64,000 bases of DNA from Hyparrhenia diplandra (lineage: Eukaryota; Streptophyta; Magnoliopsida; Poales; Poaceae). How positions within the stretch are numbered: position 1 is the stretch's first letter; each line of letters starts with the position of its first letter. The position numbers were made by a program, and so were the translations under genes. The stretch is from contig JADLZK010006407.1 of the NCBI GenBank assembly GCA_015847255.1, positions 1 to 64,000 of the forward strand, written 5' to 3'. Below are positions 43,645-53,660 of this stretch, piece after piece. The notes below the pieces were generated by a model. The model was not told the origin of the DNA and made no database searches. It saw nothing but the letters and a program-made list of their open reading frames with translations.

Positions 43645-45337
43645 TGTTGGCATTTCTTAACGCAATCAAAGGAAATAGGTATAAAACCCATCCCCAATAA
43701 GAGCTGTCGAAATGCGCCGCCGACATTCCCAAGTAAACCACCATGTCGGTGATCCGAAATGGAATCAGGCCAACGGATAGATCTTGCCATCTTAGATATT
43801 CATCCATAAGCGCACGGATCTATCATTGTAGCATTTCACCCGGAAGTATTCAGGTATCGTTATTTATATTTTCCCAAAGGAAGGCATGTGATTAATAAAT
43901 TAGCATGGCATCCGAATAGAGGAACATGTGTTTGCTTAGACCAAAATGTTCATAATGGGGGGTAAGCAATAACGGTTTTTTTGGATAGTGTGACACACAC
44001 TTAAGAATCCACCAAAGAAAAGGATAAAGAAAATAGATAAAGAATAAATGAATAAATGAATAACCTAATGGAGTAGTTCTAATGTATCTAGTCATGGCCA
44101 TACAAATGAATAGTTAGGATCATATGCAAACCGATCTAAGCGTGGTTAGGTCTAGGATAACGAGGAGACTCCCGGGTGCCATACGGCCCAATAGAAGCAT
44201 TTACTTAACTCCTACAAAGACAAAGCGAACGTGGGGGGATTTCAAGGGACGGTCAAGGCTTGTCACGACCAAGCCGCCTACCCCCTCAACCGTGGCATGC
44301 ACTCATATCCGCAGGTGTCGTAATACCCAAGCACCATGCCCGCATATTAGAGCACTACTCTTGTCCCCCCAGGATCCCCACTCGTCGAATGGACGGACTA
44401 GAACAAGAGCAAATCCGAAGGAACAACGAACCGTTATCCCACCTCTAATCAAGTTAGGCATATGATGATCGATGATGAACTGTAATGAACATGTCAAGAT
44501 TATGATATGTAAACTATATGCTAGTTCATATACCAACACAAGAACATAGACAAAACTATACTCTAGTTCATAAGTTAGGCCAAGAACATAGATATAAGAC
44601 TTGCAAATAGAAGAATGCTCCATAGAGTAGATGTATTACCAAAGCACTTTCTTCTAGGAGACAAGCCCTCCTTGTAGCTCTTCTACTCCAAGTGTTAACT
44701 AAGAAAGAATAAAGAAGAAGAAAGAAGAAGGAAGTAGAAGAAGAGAGAGAGGTAGAGGTGGTAGAGAGAGAGATTGCTGGTTTTTTGGACTCCAAGTGGT
44801 GTGTGTTGAGAGAGGGAGAGAGGGGGCCTACTTATACACTTGGAGGAGGGGCCTAAATGCTAAAATACACCAAAACCGACTGGAAAACCTTCCTTCGTGC
44901 GCAAAACCGACCAACGCAGGCGGAAACCCCGCTTGGAAAGTGCACGAAGCGCCTCCCCGAGGCTAGGCCGAAACCGCCTCAGGGAGGGTGCGGCCGCACC
45001 GAGGTGGTGTAGCGCACCCCCGGCTCGGCCCGGCCCGGGTCTCGGTGGGGTGTCGTCTTTTCGCCTCGAAAAGTTGTGGGCGGGCTGTGCTCGGCCCGCA
45101 TTTGATGTTTTGGGTCGATTTGCTCTTGGGCTTGGATTTTGTAATAATGCGCTATCCCTAAGGCGCATTTTTGGTCGATTTTCCACTTGCTTTTATTATA
45201 AATCTGCAAAATAAAATACAAGACACTACAAGTGGAATTTATTAGTGATAAAAGTATATGAGTATAAAAAGGTTTAATTTTACTCCCTTTATGGTAGTAA
45301 GTTGACGGGAAAAATATGTCGTTGGTTACCGTCAACA
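43645..45337 (-). repeat. 3' LTR of the inner element
   Basis: On the - strand it runs TGTTGACGGTAACC to AAATGCCAACA. The outer edge is an inverted repeat (GTTGACGGG at 45301-45309 against ACCGTCAACA at 45328-45337). TATA box TATAAGTA on the - strand at 44829-44836, followed by about 120 bp of CT-rich leader (44700-44820). Only a few substitutions separate 44455-44860 from the other LTR. Confidence 0.95.
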
Positions 45338-45352
45338 AACTCCCCAAGCTTA
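45338..45352 (-). other. polypurine tract of the inner element
   Basis: The - strand reads TAAGCTTGGGGAGTT next to the LTR start. It primes plus-strand DNA synthesis in such elements. Confidence 0.75.
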
Positions 45353-46290
45353 CCCCTTTGCGCTGCCCTCGAGCAAAAAGAGATAAGTACTTGGTTGTTG
45401 ATCAGGAGTTGCTACTATGCCGACACGCTTTTACAAGTGCCGTGGTTATAATAAGATTTTCTACTATAGTTTGAATAAAATGGCACATCTTTTTTTTCCC
45501 ACCCTTTATTACCTTTCATCGTAGCGGGGCTTTTCACTTTTTCTCAAAGCCTTGGGCGGTTGCGAGATAGAATGGTTATAATGAGAGGTGCTTATCATTC
45601 ATCCTTTTGATCAACCTTTTATCAGGGGATTTTATTTCGATAATATTTTTTTTTTCTTTTGAGAAAGCATGGGCTTTATTGCTATATATATTTTTTTTTG
45701 GAGAGGTGGGGCTCGCCGCCCCTAGACTTTGTCTTTTTATTTCCTCTCTTTTTTTTTTCTTTTTTTTTTTAGAGATGTGGGCTCTACTCGCCCTCGGACA
45801 CTTGTCCATTTTTTCATCTCATTTTTTTTTAGCATAGCCCAAAAACATTTCTCTTTTTTTTAAAGCAATGATTCCCGGATGTCAAGTTTCTCTTTTTGGA
45901 CGAAGTCATAGCAAATCCATTTGTACCATATCATATTTGGCAACAACTTAGACTAGATAGAGCATATGCAACCCACATGAATCAAGTTTTTTTTCGGGAT
46001 GAGTTTTAATTAGCCAATAAACCCAAACTTTAGAGAACTTCGAATTATAAACTAGGCATGGGCAAAGCATAAGACGAGCAACTATTCATCATTTCAACAA
46101 GGGACTAAGACTAAACATTTTTATAGCTCATATATGTAAGCATTAAGGCAATGAGAAGAGCTACTTATTCTATTTTTGGATTTTTTTTAGTTTTAGTTTT
46201 TTTTTGATGCAATGTTCTTTGAAATGTAAACATGCTAAAATAAAATAAAATTTGATGGAATTAAATATGCAATGCAATGATACTCGTGGG
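45353..46290 (-). repeat. 3' noncoding region of the inner element
   Basis: T-rich on the + strand with runs of up to 12 T. It carries box B (45777-45807 on the - strand) and box A (46076-46093 on the - strand) and ends at the internal tract AGCTTGGGGGAGGACCCCC (about 46285-46305). Frames such as 45607-45837 are translations of T runs, not genes. Confidence 0.6.
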
Positions 46291-46299
46291 GGTCCTCCC

Positions 46300-47990
46300 C
46301 CAAGCTATCTGAGGCCTACAGATCGGGATCGAAGCCTTGATACCTCGAGAATGCTTCCTCGCGGCTGATGTGCGAGTAGCCATGTTGGACTCCAATTGGG
46401 TCCATCTCTGGCCGACTCGCCGCTCCCGTTCTGCCGCCTGCATGCGGTATTTTGCACATGGGTATTGAGCGTGTGCTCAATGTTCCTAGTGCTTGGACGC
46501 CGAGGTGCCGCATTTGGATCCCGATAGCCTCCACCCCTTGTGGTGGCCGCTGCGGCTAGACGGGTGGGGGCATATCGTCGAGCCGTCATCCAAGTCATAT
46601 CCGTTGGCCCTCCATGCCTTTGTATCTCCTTGAGGCCACTCGATGGTGCCGGAAACCGAGGCGGCGGCTCCCACCTAGGATCATACCCGGTATTACCCCC
46701 GAGTCCCCATAGGGTGAGGCCATGCCGCCTCGAACACCGGTGTAGGCCGTGGGCGATCTTTGTGGCGTGAAGTGGGGCCCGTGGGAGGAGGATCCGACCT
46801 CGGCCTCCTCCCACCGCGTGAAGAACTGATGGGGGTATCTTTCTCGCGCAAGCTATCGCCAGCCTCGAGCTCAAATGTTAGTGCCCGGCTTTTATACAAT
46901 GTAAGTCCGGGGGGTTAGGTAACCGAACTATAGTCGCATAACCGGGGAAAAGATGACCAAGCTCGTAGGATGGTAAAACCTTAATTAAGTGCCCCGCACT
47001 AGCCGCGCAACACTCCAATAATCTCCGGGTGTGGAAATGTACTCTATCTGTTGATTTTCTAAAGCCCCAATCGCAGAAGCGTAGGCGTGTGATGAGAGAT
47101 GTGCGGTGACAGAACAAAGAACTTTTGTGATAATATGTAAAATGTTCCCGCACATCTCTACCACTTTGGAGCTACCTTAACCTTGTGGACAACAAAGATA
47201 GAGTAATTTTAATTCAACCTCATTTACCCATCTAACCCCCGTGTCTAGGGAACAAAGTCAACGAGATCCGTGGGTGGATAAATCTAAGTGATGGGTCTTT
47301 GGATGCGTGAGTGGCGAGGTTTGAAAGCACCGGCCTCATGTGCACCGGATATCTCCTCCCAAAAGTGGTTTCGACAAAGCCGGGGAGAGCAAACATCTAT
47401 ATTTATTGCACATCTACAATGAAAACCCCCAAGAACGAGCTAGGTCCACCCATGTAACGTGATAAAGTGTACCAAAGAGGCGGAAAGAAATTCCTAGCCG
47501 ATCCTCTAATAGTGTGCATAAAAATCGAATTGTTAGGAGGCGAGAACCTTCCTCCTCGAGAGGGGAATGTCCCGCCACCCGACCGCTCTCCAAAGGATAG
47601 GGAGTTCATCGTCCATACCTGTTTTGTTCGAGGAGGTCGGGGGGTCGATTCGGGCGTGTGTTGGAACACACGATCCTTGAGTAGGAGATATGCTTGCATC
47701 TCCCGTCCTTCCCGAAGGTCGAGGGCGGCGCTGCCGACTACCGTCGATTGTCGGGGAGCTTGAGCTTCTTCCTCCCCGGCAGGTGCAGCATCTTCTTGCA
47801 TGGGAGAGTCTTGAGGTTGTCGAAGTTGAGGGTGGAGCTTGTGCTTGTATGTCGTGAGCTCCGCCTTGACGATCGCCTCAACCCGCCGAAGATCCTCCCG
47901 GCTTTCTTCATGGCTACTTGTAAAACGATCGAGCGAGACCTCGGGTGTGCAAGGGTTAGATGAAAGTATAAACTTTCACACCCGTGATCT
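46300..47990 (-). pseudogene. extra ORF of the inner element, helical protein of unknown function
   Basis: On the - strand a frame from about 47970 encodes SHEESREDLRRVEAIVKAEL and then TTYKHKL, a charged helix, followed by GREMQAYLLLKDRVFQHT near 47680 and, after frame changes, stretches near 47330-47100 of the kind EAGAFKPRHSRIQRP and VNEVELKLLY. The last part (46305-46874) has a 189-codon frame rich in Arg, Pro and Thr. There is no ATG in the best N-terminal frame, so the start may lie upstream through splicing, or a sequence error hides it. A protein of this general form occurs in other grass retroelements, but I cannot name a function. It sits where envelope-like ORFs lie in Athila elements. 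Confidence 0.45.
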
Positions 47991-48102
47991 TGCTCGGCAC
48001 AATGTTTTTTGGTGGAGAAAATGGAGTGTAGAACAAGTGGGAGAGAGTGTGAGAGTGAGAGAGAGTGAAAATGAGGGGTGGGAGCTCTCACACCGGTGCT
48101 CG

Positions 48103-48272
48103 GGCTATTTATAGCCGAGTGCACGACGAGGGCTGCCTCACACAACGGCTAGGAGCCGTTGGTGAAGGGGGACCCGAACGGCGCCGGCCGGGTGCGGCGC
48201 GCACCTAGGGGTGCTTACAAGCGCCCCGCCCGGGGGCCGCCGCTTGGCTTTGGCGGTTGTGTCCAACGGTCA
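48103..48272 (-). promoter_or_regulatory. internal promoter-like module ahead of the extra ORF
   Basis: Read on the - strand: TCCAACGGTCA (48262-48272 on +), another AACGG (48177-48181), a palindrome CAACGGCTAGGAGCCGTTG (48143-48161) and a TATA box TATAAATA (48106-48113). Downstream are a pyrimidine-rich leader (about 48000-48075) and then the extra ORF. AACGG is the core of the plant M-phase-specific activator (MSA) element bound by MYB3R factors, and the 48262 site fits the full consensus. Activity is inferred, not shown. Confidence 0.5.
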
Positions 48273-48699
48273 CGAAAAGTTCGCGGGTCGTTGTGTGCTC
48301 ATGCCTTTGGTTTGGCCGTTTTCTCTCCTTTTTGAATTTCTCCAAAAAATTTTCAAATATAAATTTATTTTTAAATAGAAAAATTATTTTAAAAATATTT
48401 TTGTATATACTTTTTATGTATAAAATATTTTTCTTTTATTTTTCATAAAAAGAATTTATTTTATTTATGAAAATTTTTATTTTAGTTTTCCAAAATATTT
48501 TGTTAAAATATTTTATGAAACACATAAATATATAAATATATATGTAGATTTTTTTTCTTTTTTGGATATACCTATTTTTTTTTTTTTTTTTTTTTTTTTG
48601 GATATACCCCATTTTTTTTTCTTTTTGGATATACCCCATTTTTTTATTTCTTTTTTTTTTTTTTTGAGCAGGTTATTTATAGTAGGCCTGTCGACTCTC
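48273..48699. repeat. AT-rich spacer with poly-T and GGATATACC repeats
   Basis: Nothing coding. Long T runs (about 26 T at 48574-48599 and about 16 near 48650) alternate with three GGATATACC units (48564, 48600 and 48627). Confidence 0.6.
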
Positions 48700-49160
48700 T
48701 CCTGTTTATCGGGGGAGGCTCTGCCCTGGGGGGTCTCGAGCTAGATCCTTCAACATTCCACACCGGTCTTGATGATGATGATTGCCGGGGTGTGTTGTTG
48801 CTTGTACCCAATGAATGGGCACTTTACCGCCTTTGTCTTTGATATGGATGACGATGAAACCCTTCCCTAGACTAATGTCGGCCTTGGCAAGATATAAAGA
48901 AATGGTCTCCCCTGGAAGGAGAGACACATCTTCCTTTGGGCCCATATCCGGGACCACAAAGTCTCAAGCAGGGGATGTATTCATCTTGGATTTTGATCAA
49001 CATGTCTTCCAAGTATTCCCTCCGGTCGCCTTGTTGATTGATCTCGCCATTTGGAGGTCGAATTTGGCGGGAGTAAGTGTCCCTCCATAGATTTTGTTGA
49101 AGGTGGTCTTGGACATCACATTATCTTGGCCCCCGTGTCACAAAATGCATTAGCAAAATT
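48700..49160 (-). pseudogene. aspartic protease domain of the inner element
   Basis: The - strand codes DTGA at 49128-49139, the catalytic motif of retroelement aspartic proteases, preceded by NAFC and followed after a frame break by MSKTTFNKIYGGTL-like sequence. Further on, MVPDMGPKEDVSLLPGETIS (48957 onward) with a glycine/valine pattern (KGFIVIHIKDKGG) fits the second half of the domain. The enzyme would cut the gag precursor. Frames are broken at two or more places. The domain ends at the AT-rich spacer, where reverse transcriptase would be expected. Confidence 0.6.
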
Positions 49161-50715
49161 GTGGGGGCCAATGGCACGGTGATGATCGGACGTCTAGGAT
49201 CTCCCTTCTTGGCAATGAATGGCGAGTCCATTGGGGATTTTTTTCAGCTCTCGGGTTGGCCGAAGCTTGAGAGATATCATGTTAATCGACTCGTGTGGGA
49301 CCTCGGGTTGCCCGGGATCCTTCCCGAGTCGTTAACGGCACTTGGGCCGCAATGGGCTAGTCCGTGTCTCTATCATCTTGTTGAAGCCGAAGTTGGTTCT
49401 TCACACCGACGCCAACCCTTCAAGCTTGTTATTCACACCTTCCAAGATCTTGTCTTGGTGGCTCATCTTTTGGTGAGATTTTTCGCATTTTTCGCCGCCC
49501 AATGCAGTGTCCTTCAAATGACGGCCGACCGGGGTTGTAGTTGGAGTTGTATCCCCGTTGCCTTGGAATGGCGGCACGATTTGGTTGTTCCGACCCGCTG
49601 CGGGTTGGCGATACCGTTCTTTGTTGTTGATGAAGGCGGCTTCTTTCACGAGTCTCGTGGCGGTTATCCCCTCGAGTGGCCAACTCACCACACGCCTCAC
49701 AGGTCATGTGAGCGTCGGGGTAGACCGGGCGCGGCCGGGTAGTAGCAGACGTGGCCGCGCTCCTCCAGCCTCTTTAGCAAGCAAAGTCCATTTTTGCGGC
49801 AAGCATATCCGCCTCCTTCACGGTATGCATGCCTTTTTTGTGTTTTGGCCGGGCTCTGTCTTCGCCCCGGCTACGATTTGCCACCATCTTATCAATCGGG
49901 GCTGTTGCCCGATCGATGGTGAGCGATAGAAATGCGCCACCAGCAATGCATCGAGGTGCCCCTTTGATATGGCCGTGAGACCATTGTAGAAGTTCCGAGC
50001 ACCGGCCGGTTCTCCATCCCATGGTGCGGGCATGCCGGAATGTATTCTTGCGGCCTCTCCCACGCCTCGGGATGGGTTCCATTGATGTCCGGCTGAAATT
50101 GGCAATCCTCCCCTCAGGGCATTGGTTTTGCCCATGGGGAAGAATTTGGCGAGGAACGCCGTGGAGCACTTGGCCCACGTACTGACGACTTCCTTGTCCT
50201 TGTAGAACCACTATTTCGCCTTCCCCACAAGGGAGAAGGGAAACAGACGGAGCGATGACGCCCGGCTGCGACATCTTTGATGACTATTGTATCGCACAAC
50301 TCAAGGAAGTGCCGGAGATGAGCATTTGCGTCCTCACTCGGCAGATCCACGTAATGGTGGGCCCGCACCATGGTGACGGCCTAGCACGGCTCGAAGTTTT
50401 TTGTCCGCCACGTTCACCGCCGGCCCAATGGGCACGTTGGTGACAAATGGGAGTTGAGAAATCGCGCAGCGACGACTGGGCCATGACTTGAGTTGTGGTT
50501 GGTGCGGGGATGTCGGTCTCAACCGCCGGTGTTCGGCTGAAGAAGAAGCGGCACGAGACCGGTTCTTCCTTAGGAGTGCCTCCGGATCGGAGATGAAGTT
50601 TTCCGGCAGGAGGAAACCCGACATACACTATCCTCGTTTTCATCCACAACGAGAGAAAACATAAAAAGATTAGCCTGTATGAGCAAATGGTATCCACGCA
50701 CACGTTCATATTCAT
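49161..50715 (-). pseudogene. gag of the inner element
   Basis: The - strand frame from 50715 contains GGTPKEEPVSC (about 50600), as in the fragment at 1778-2047. The gag core follows: DANAHLRHFLELCDTI near 50320, FPSPLWGR and KFFPMGK-like stretches (50230-50110), EAWERPQEYIPACPHHG near 50060, LDALLVAHF near 49950, and KGMHTVKEADMLAAKMD (49830-49780). A cysteine-containing CEACGE segment near 49700 could be a zinc knuckle. Several frameshifts occur, mainly in GC-rich stretches. The full homologous region is about 500 codons, normal for a plant gag. Confidence 0.7.
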
Positions 50716-50747
50716 AGCCAGCTATTTATTATTTTTTTCACAATGCC

Positions 50748-50764
50748 TTCCCCGCAACGGCGCC
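50748..50764 (-). other. primer-binding site of the inner element
   Basis: The - strand reads GGCGCCGTTGCGGGGAA, 11 bp past the LTR. One mismatch from the tRNA-Asp complement, so the inner and outer elements use the same primer tRNA. Confidence 0.8.
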
Positions 50765-50775
50765 TTTAAAATGCT

Positions 50776-52453
50776 TGTTGTCATTTCTTAACGCAATCAA
50801 AGGAAATAGGTATAAAACCCATCCCCAATAAGAGCTGTCGTAAATGCGCCGCCGACATTCCCAAGTAAAACCACCATGTCGGTGATCCGAAATGGAATCG
50901 TCAACGGGATAGATCTTGCCATCTTAGATATTCATCCGCAGCGCACGGATCTATCATTGTAGCATTTCACCCGGAAGTATTCAGGGGTATCGTTATTTAT
51001 ATTTTTCCCAAAGGAAGGCATGTGATTAATAAATTAGCATGGCATCTCGAATAGAGGAACATGTGTTTGCTTAGACCAAAATGTTCATAACGAGGGGGTA
51101 AGCAATAACGGTTTTGGATAGTGTGACACACACTTAAGAATCCACCAAAGAAAAGGATAAAGAAAATAGATAAAAAATAAATGAATAAATGAATAACCTA
51201 ATGGAGTAGTTCTAATGTATCTAGTCATGGCCATACAAATGAATAGTTAGGATCATATGCAAACCGATCTAAGCGTGGTTAGGTCTAGGATATGAGGAGA
51301 CTCCGGGTGCCATACGGCCCAATAGAAGCATTTCTGAACTCCTACAAAGAGGCGAACGTGGGGGATTTCAAGGGACGGTCAAGGCTTGTCACGACCAAGC
51401 CGCCTACCCCCTCAACCGTGGCATGCACTCATATCAGTGTCGTAATACCCGAGCACCATGCCCGCATATTAGAGCACTACTCTTGTCCCCCAGATCCCCA
51501 CTCGTCGAATGGACGGACTAGAACAAGAGCAAACCCGAAGGAACAACGAACCGTTATCCCACCTCTAATCAAGTTAGGCATATGATGATCGATGATGAAC
51601 TGTAATGAACATGTCAAGATTATGATATGTAAACTATATGCTAGTTCATATACCAACACAAGAACATGGACAAAACTATACTCTAGTTCATAAGTTAGGC
51701 CAAGAACATAGATATAAGACTTGCAAATAGAAGAATGCTCCATAGAGTAGATGTATTACCAAAGCACTTTCTTCTAGGAGACAAGCCCTCCTTGTAGCTC
51801 TTCTACTCCAAGTGTTAACTAAGAAAGAATAAAGAAGAAGAAAGAAGAAGGAAGTAGAAGAAGAGAGAGAGGTAGAGGTGGTAGAGAGAGAGATTGCCGG
51901 TTTGTTGGACTCCAAGTGGTGTGTGTTGAGAGAGGGAGAGAGGGGGCCTACTTATACACTTGGAAGAGGGGCCTAAATGCTAAAATACACCAAAACCGAC
52001 ACTGAAAAACCTTCCTTCACGGCGCAAACCGACCAACGCAGGGGGGAAACCCCGTTTGAAAGTGCACGAACCGCCTCCCCGAGGTCGGGGAAACCGCCTC
52101 GAGGGAGGGTGCGCGCCGCACTGTGGTGCGCCGCGCCCCCCGGGCTCGCCTCGCCCAGTCTCGGTGGGGTGTCGTCTTTCCCCCGAAAAGTTGTGGGCCG
52201 GGCTGTGCTCGCCCGCATTTGATGTTTTGGGTCGATTTGCTCTTGGGCTTGATTTTTGTAATAATGCGCTATCCCTAAGGCGTACTTTGGTCGATTTTCC
52301 ACTTGCTTTTTATTATAAATCTGCAAAATAAAATACAAGACACTACAAGTGGAATTTATTAGTGATAAAAGTATGTGAGTATAAAAAGGTTTAATTTTAC
52401 TCTCTTTATGGTAGTAAGTTGACGGAAAAATATGTCGTTGGTTACCGTCAACA
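50776..52453 (-). repeat. 5' LTR of the inner element
   Basis: Partner of 43645-45337 with the same TG...CA ends, terminal inverted repeat and TATA box (- strand TATAAGTA at 51949-51956). The CT-rich leader lies at 51820-51940. Confidence 0.95.
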
Positions 52454-52459
52454 AGTAAG

Positions 52460-53660
52460 CCCCGCTCAAGTAGTACCAAAGAAGGGAGGAATGACAAGAG
52501 TCAAAAATGAGAAAAATGAACTAATTCCTCAACGAACCGTCACGGGATGGAGAATGTGCATAGACTACCGAAAACTCAATAAAGCCACTAAGAAAGATCA
52601 CTTCCCATTGCCATTCATTGATGAAAAGTTGGAACGGCTTGCCAAACACTCTTTTCTTTTGCTTTCTTGATGGTTATTCGGGATACCACCAAATACCTAT
52701 CCATCGATGACGAGTAAAACCACTTTTACATGCCCCTATGGGACATATGCATATAGACGAATGTCTTTCGGTCTATGCAATGCCCCCGCTTCCTTTCAAA
52801 GATGCATGATGTCCATATTCTCCGATATGATAGAAGAAATCATGGAAGTTTTCATGGGGCGACTTTTTTCCGTCTATGGGAAAACCTTCAATGATTGTTT
52901 AGAAAAACCTGGACCGAGTCTTACAAAGATGCGAAGAAAAACACTTAGTCTTGAATTGGGAGAAATGCCATTTCATGGTTCGGGAAGGCATAGTGCTAGG
53001 GCATAGAGTGTCGAACGTGGTATAGAGGTGGATAGAGCTAAGATAGAAGTTATAGAGCAGCTTCCACCTCCCACAAATGTCAAGGGATTCGTAGCTTTCT
53101 TGGCCACGCAGAGTTTTTATAGACGCTTTATAAAGGATTTTTCTCAAATAGCTCGTCCATTAACAAACTTGCTTGCAAAAGATGCTCCCTTTGAATTTAA
53201 TGATGAGTGCTTAGATGCCTTTTACTACCTTAAGAAAGCACTTGTCTCTGCGCCAATCATACAACCCCAGATTGGACTCTCCCTTTTGAGATATTGTGTG
53301 ATGCTAGCGATTATGCCGCCGGTCTTTGTTCTAGGTCAAACAAAGGATAAGAAACATCATGCAATCTCATATGCTAGCAAAACCTTAACAGGGCCACAAT
53401 TAAACTATGCAACTACTGAAAAGAATTATTGGTCGTTGTTTTTTGTTATTGACAAGTTTAGATCTTACTTAGTAGGAGCAAAGGTAATAATTTACACCGA
53501 CCATCTTTGCTCTAAAATACTTGCTCACTAAGAAAGATGCTAAACCTCGTTTAATAAGATGGATCCTACTCCTCCAAGAATTTGATCTTGAAATAAAAGA
53601 TAAAAGGGAGTAGAGAATTACATTTGCCGATCATTTGTCTAGAATGCATTTTAAAGACGC
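52460..53660 (+). pseudogene. reverse transcriptase and RNase H of the outer element
   Basis: Resumes after the inner insert with PAQVVPKKGG and then TGWRMCIDYRKLNKAT (52545), RT blocks 1-3. GYSGYHQIP is at about 52670, YRRMSFGLCNAPASFQRCM at 52752-52808. The catalytic box should read FMDDFSVYG, but at 52851-52880 it reads FMGRLFSVYG, so both aspartates are lost. RNase H follows: HHAISYASKTLTGPQLNYAT (53355-53415), KVIIYTDH (53480) and the usual ADHLSRM end (53625). Frame changes near 52665, 52890, 53010 and 53300. It would copy RNA into DNA if intact. Confidence 0.85.

Larger units (their letters stand above)
43645..52453 (-). mobile_element. non-autonomous Athila-like element nested in pol
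   Basis: 8.8 kb on the - strand with LTRs of 1,678 bp (5', right) and 1,693 bp (3', left) and a target duplication GTAAG (43640-43644 and 52455-52459; one extra A at 52454). Order on the - strand: primer-binding site, gag, aspartic protease, AT-rich spacer, promoter-like module, extra ORF, 3' noncoding region, polypurine tract. No reverse transcriptase, RNase H or integrase motif was found in the 5.4-kb interior, so it must use proteins from a relative. Confidence 0.9.

Noticed and set aside
45607..45837. 77-codon hydrophobic frame, membrane-protein-like
   Set aside because: It is the translation of poly-T runs in a 3' noncoding region.
48257..48744. Several Phe/Lys-rich frames on both strands
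   Set aside because: Products of the T-rich spacer; no other coding sign.
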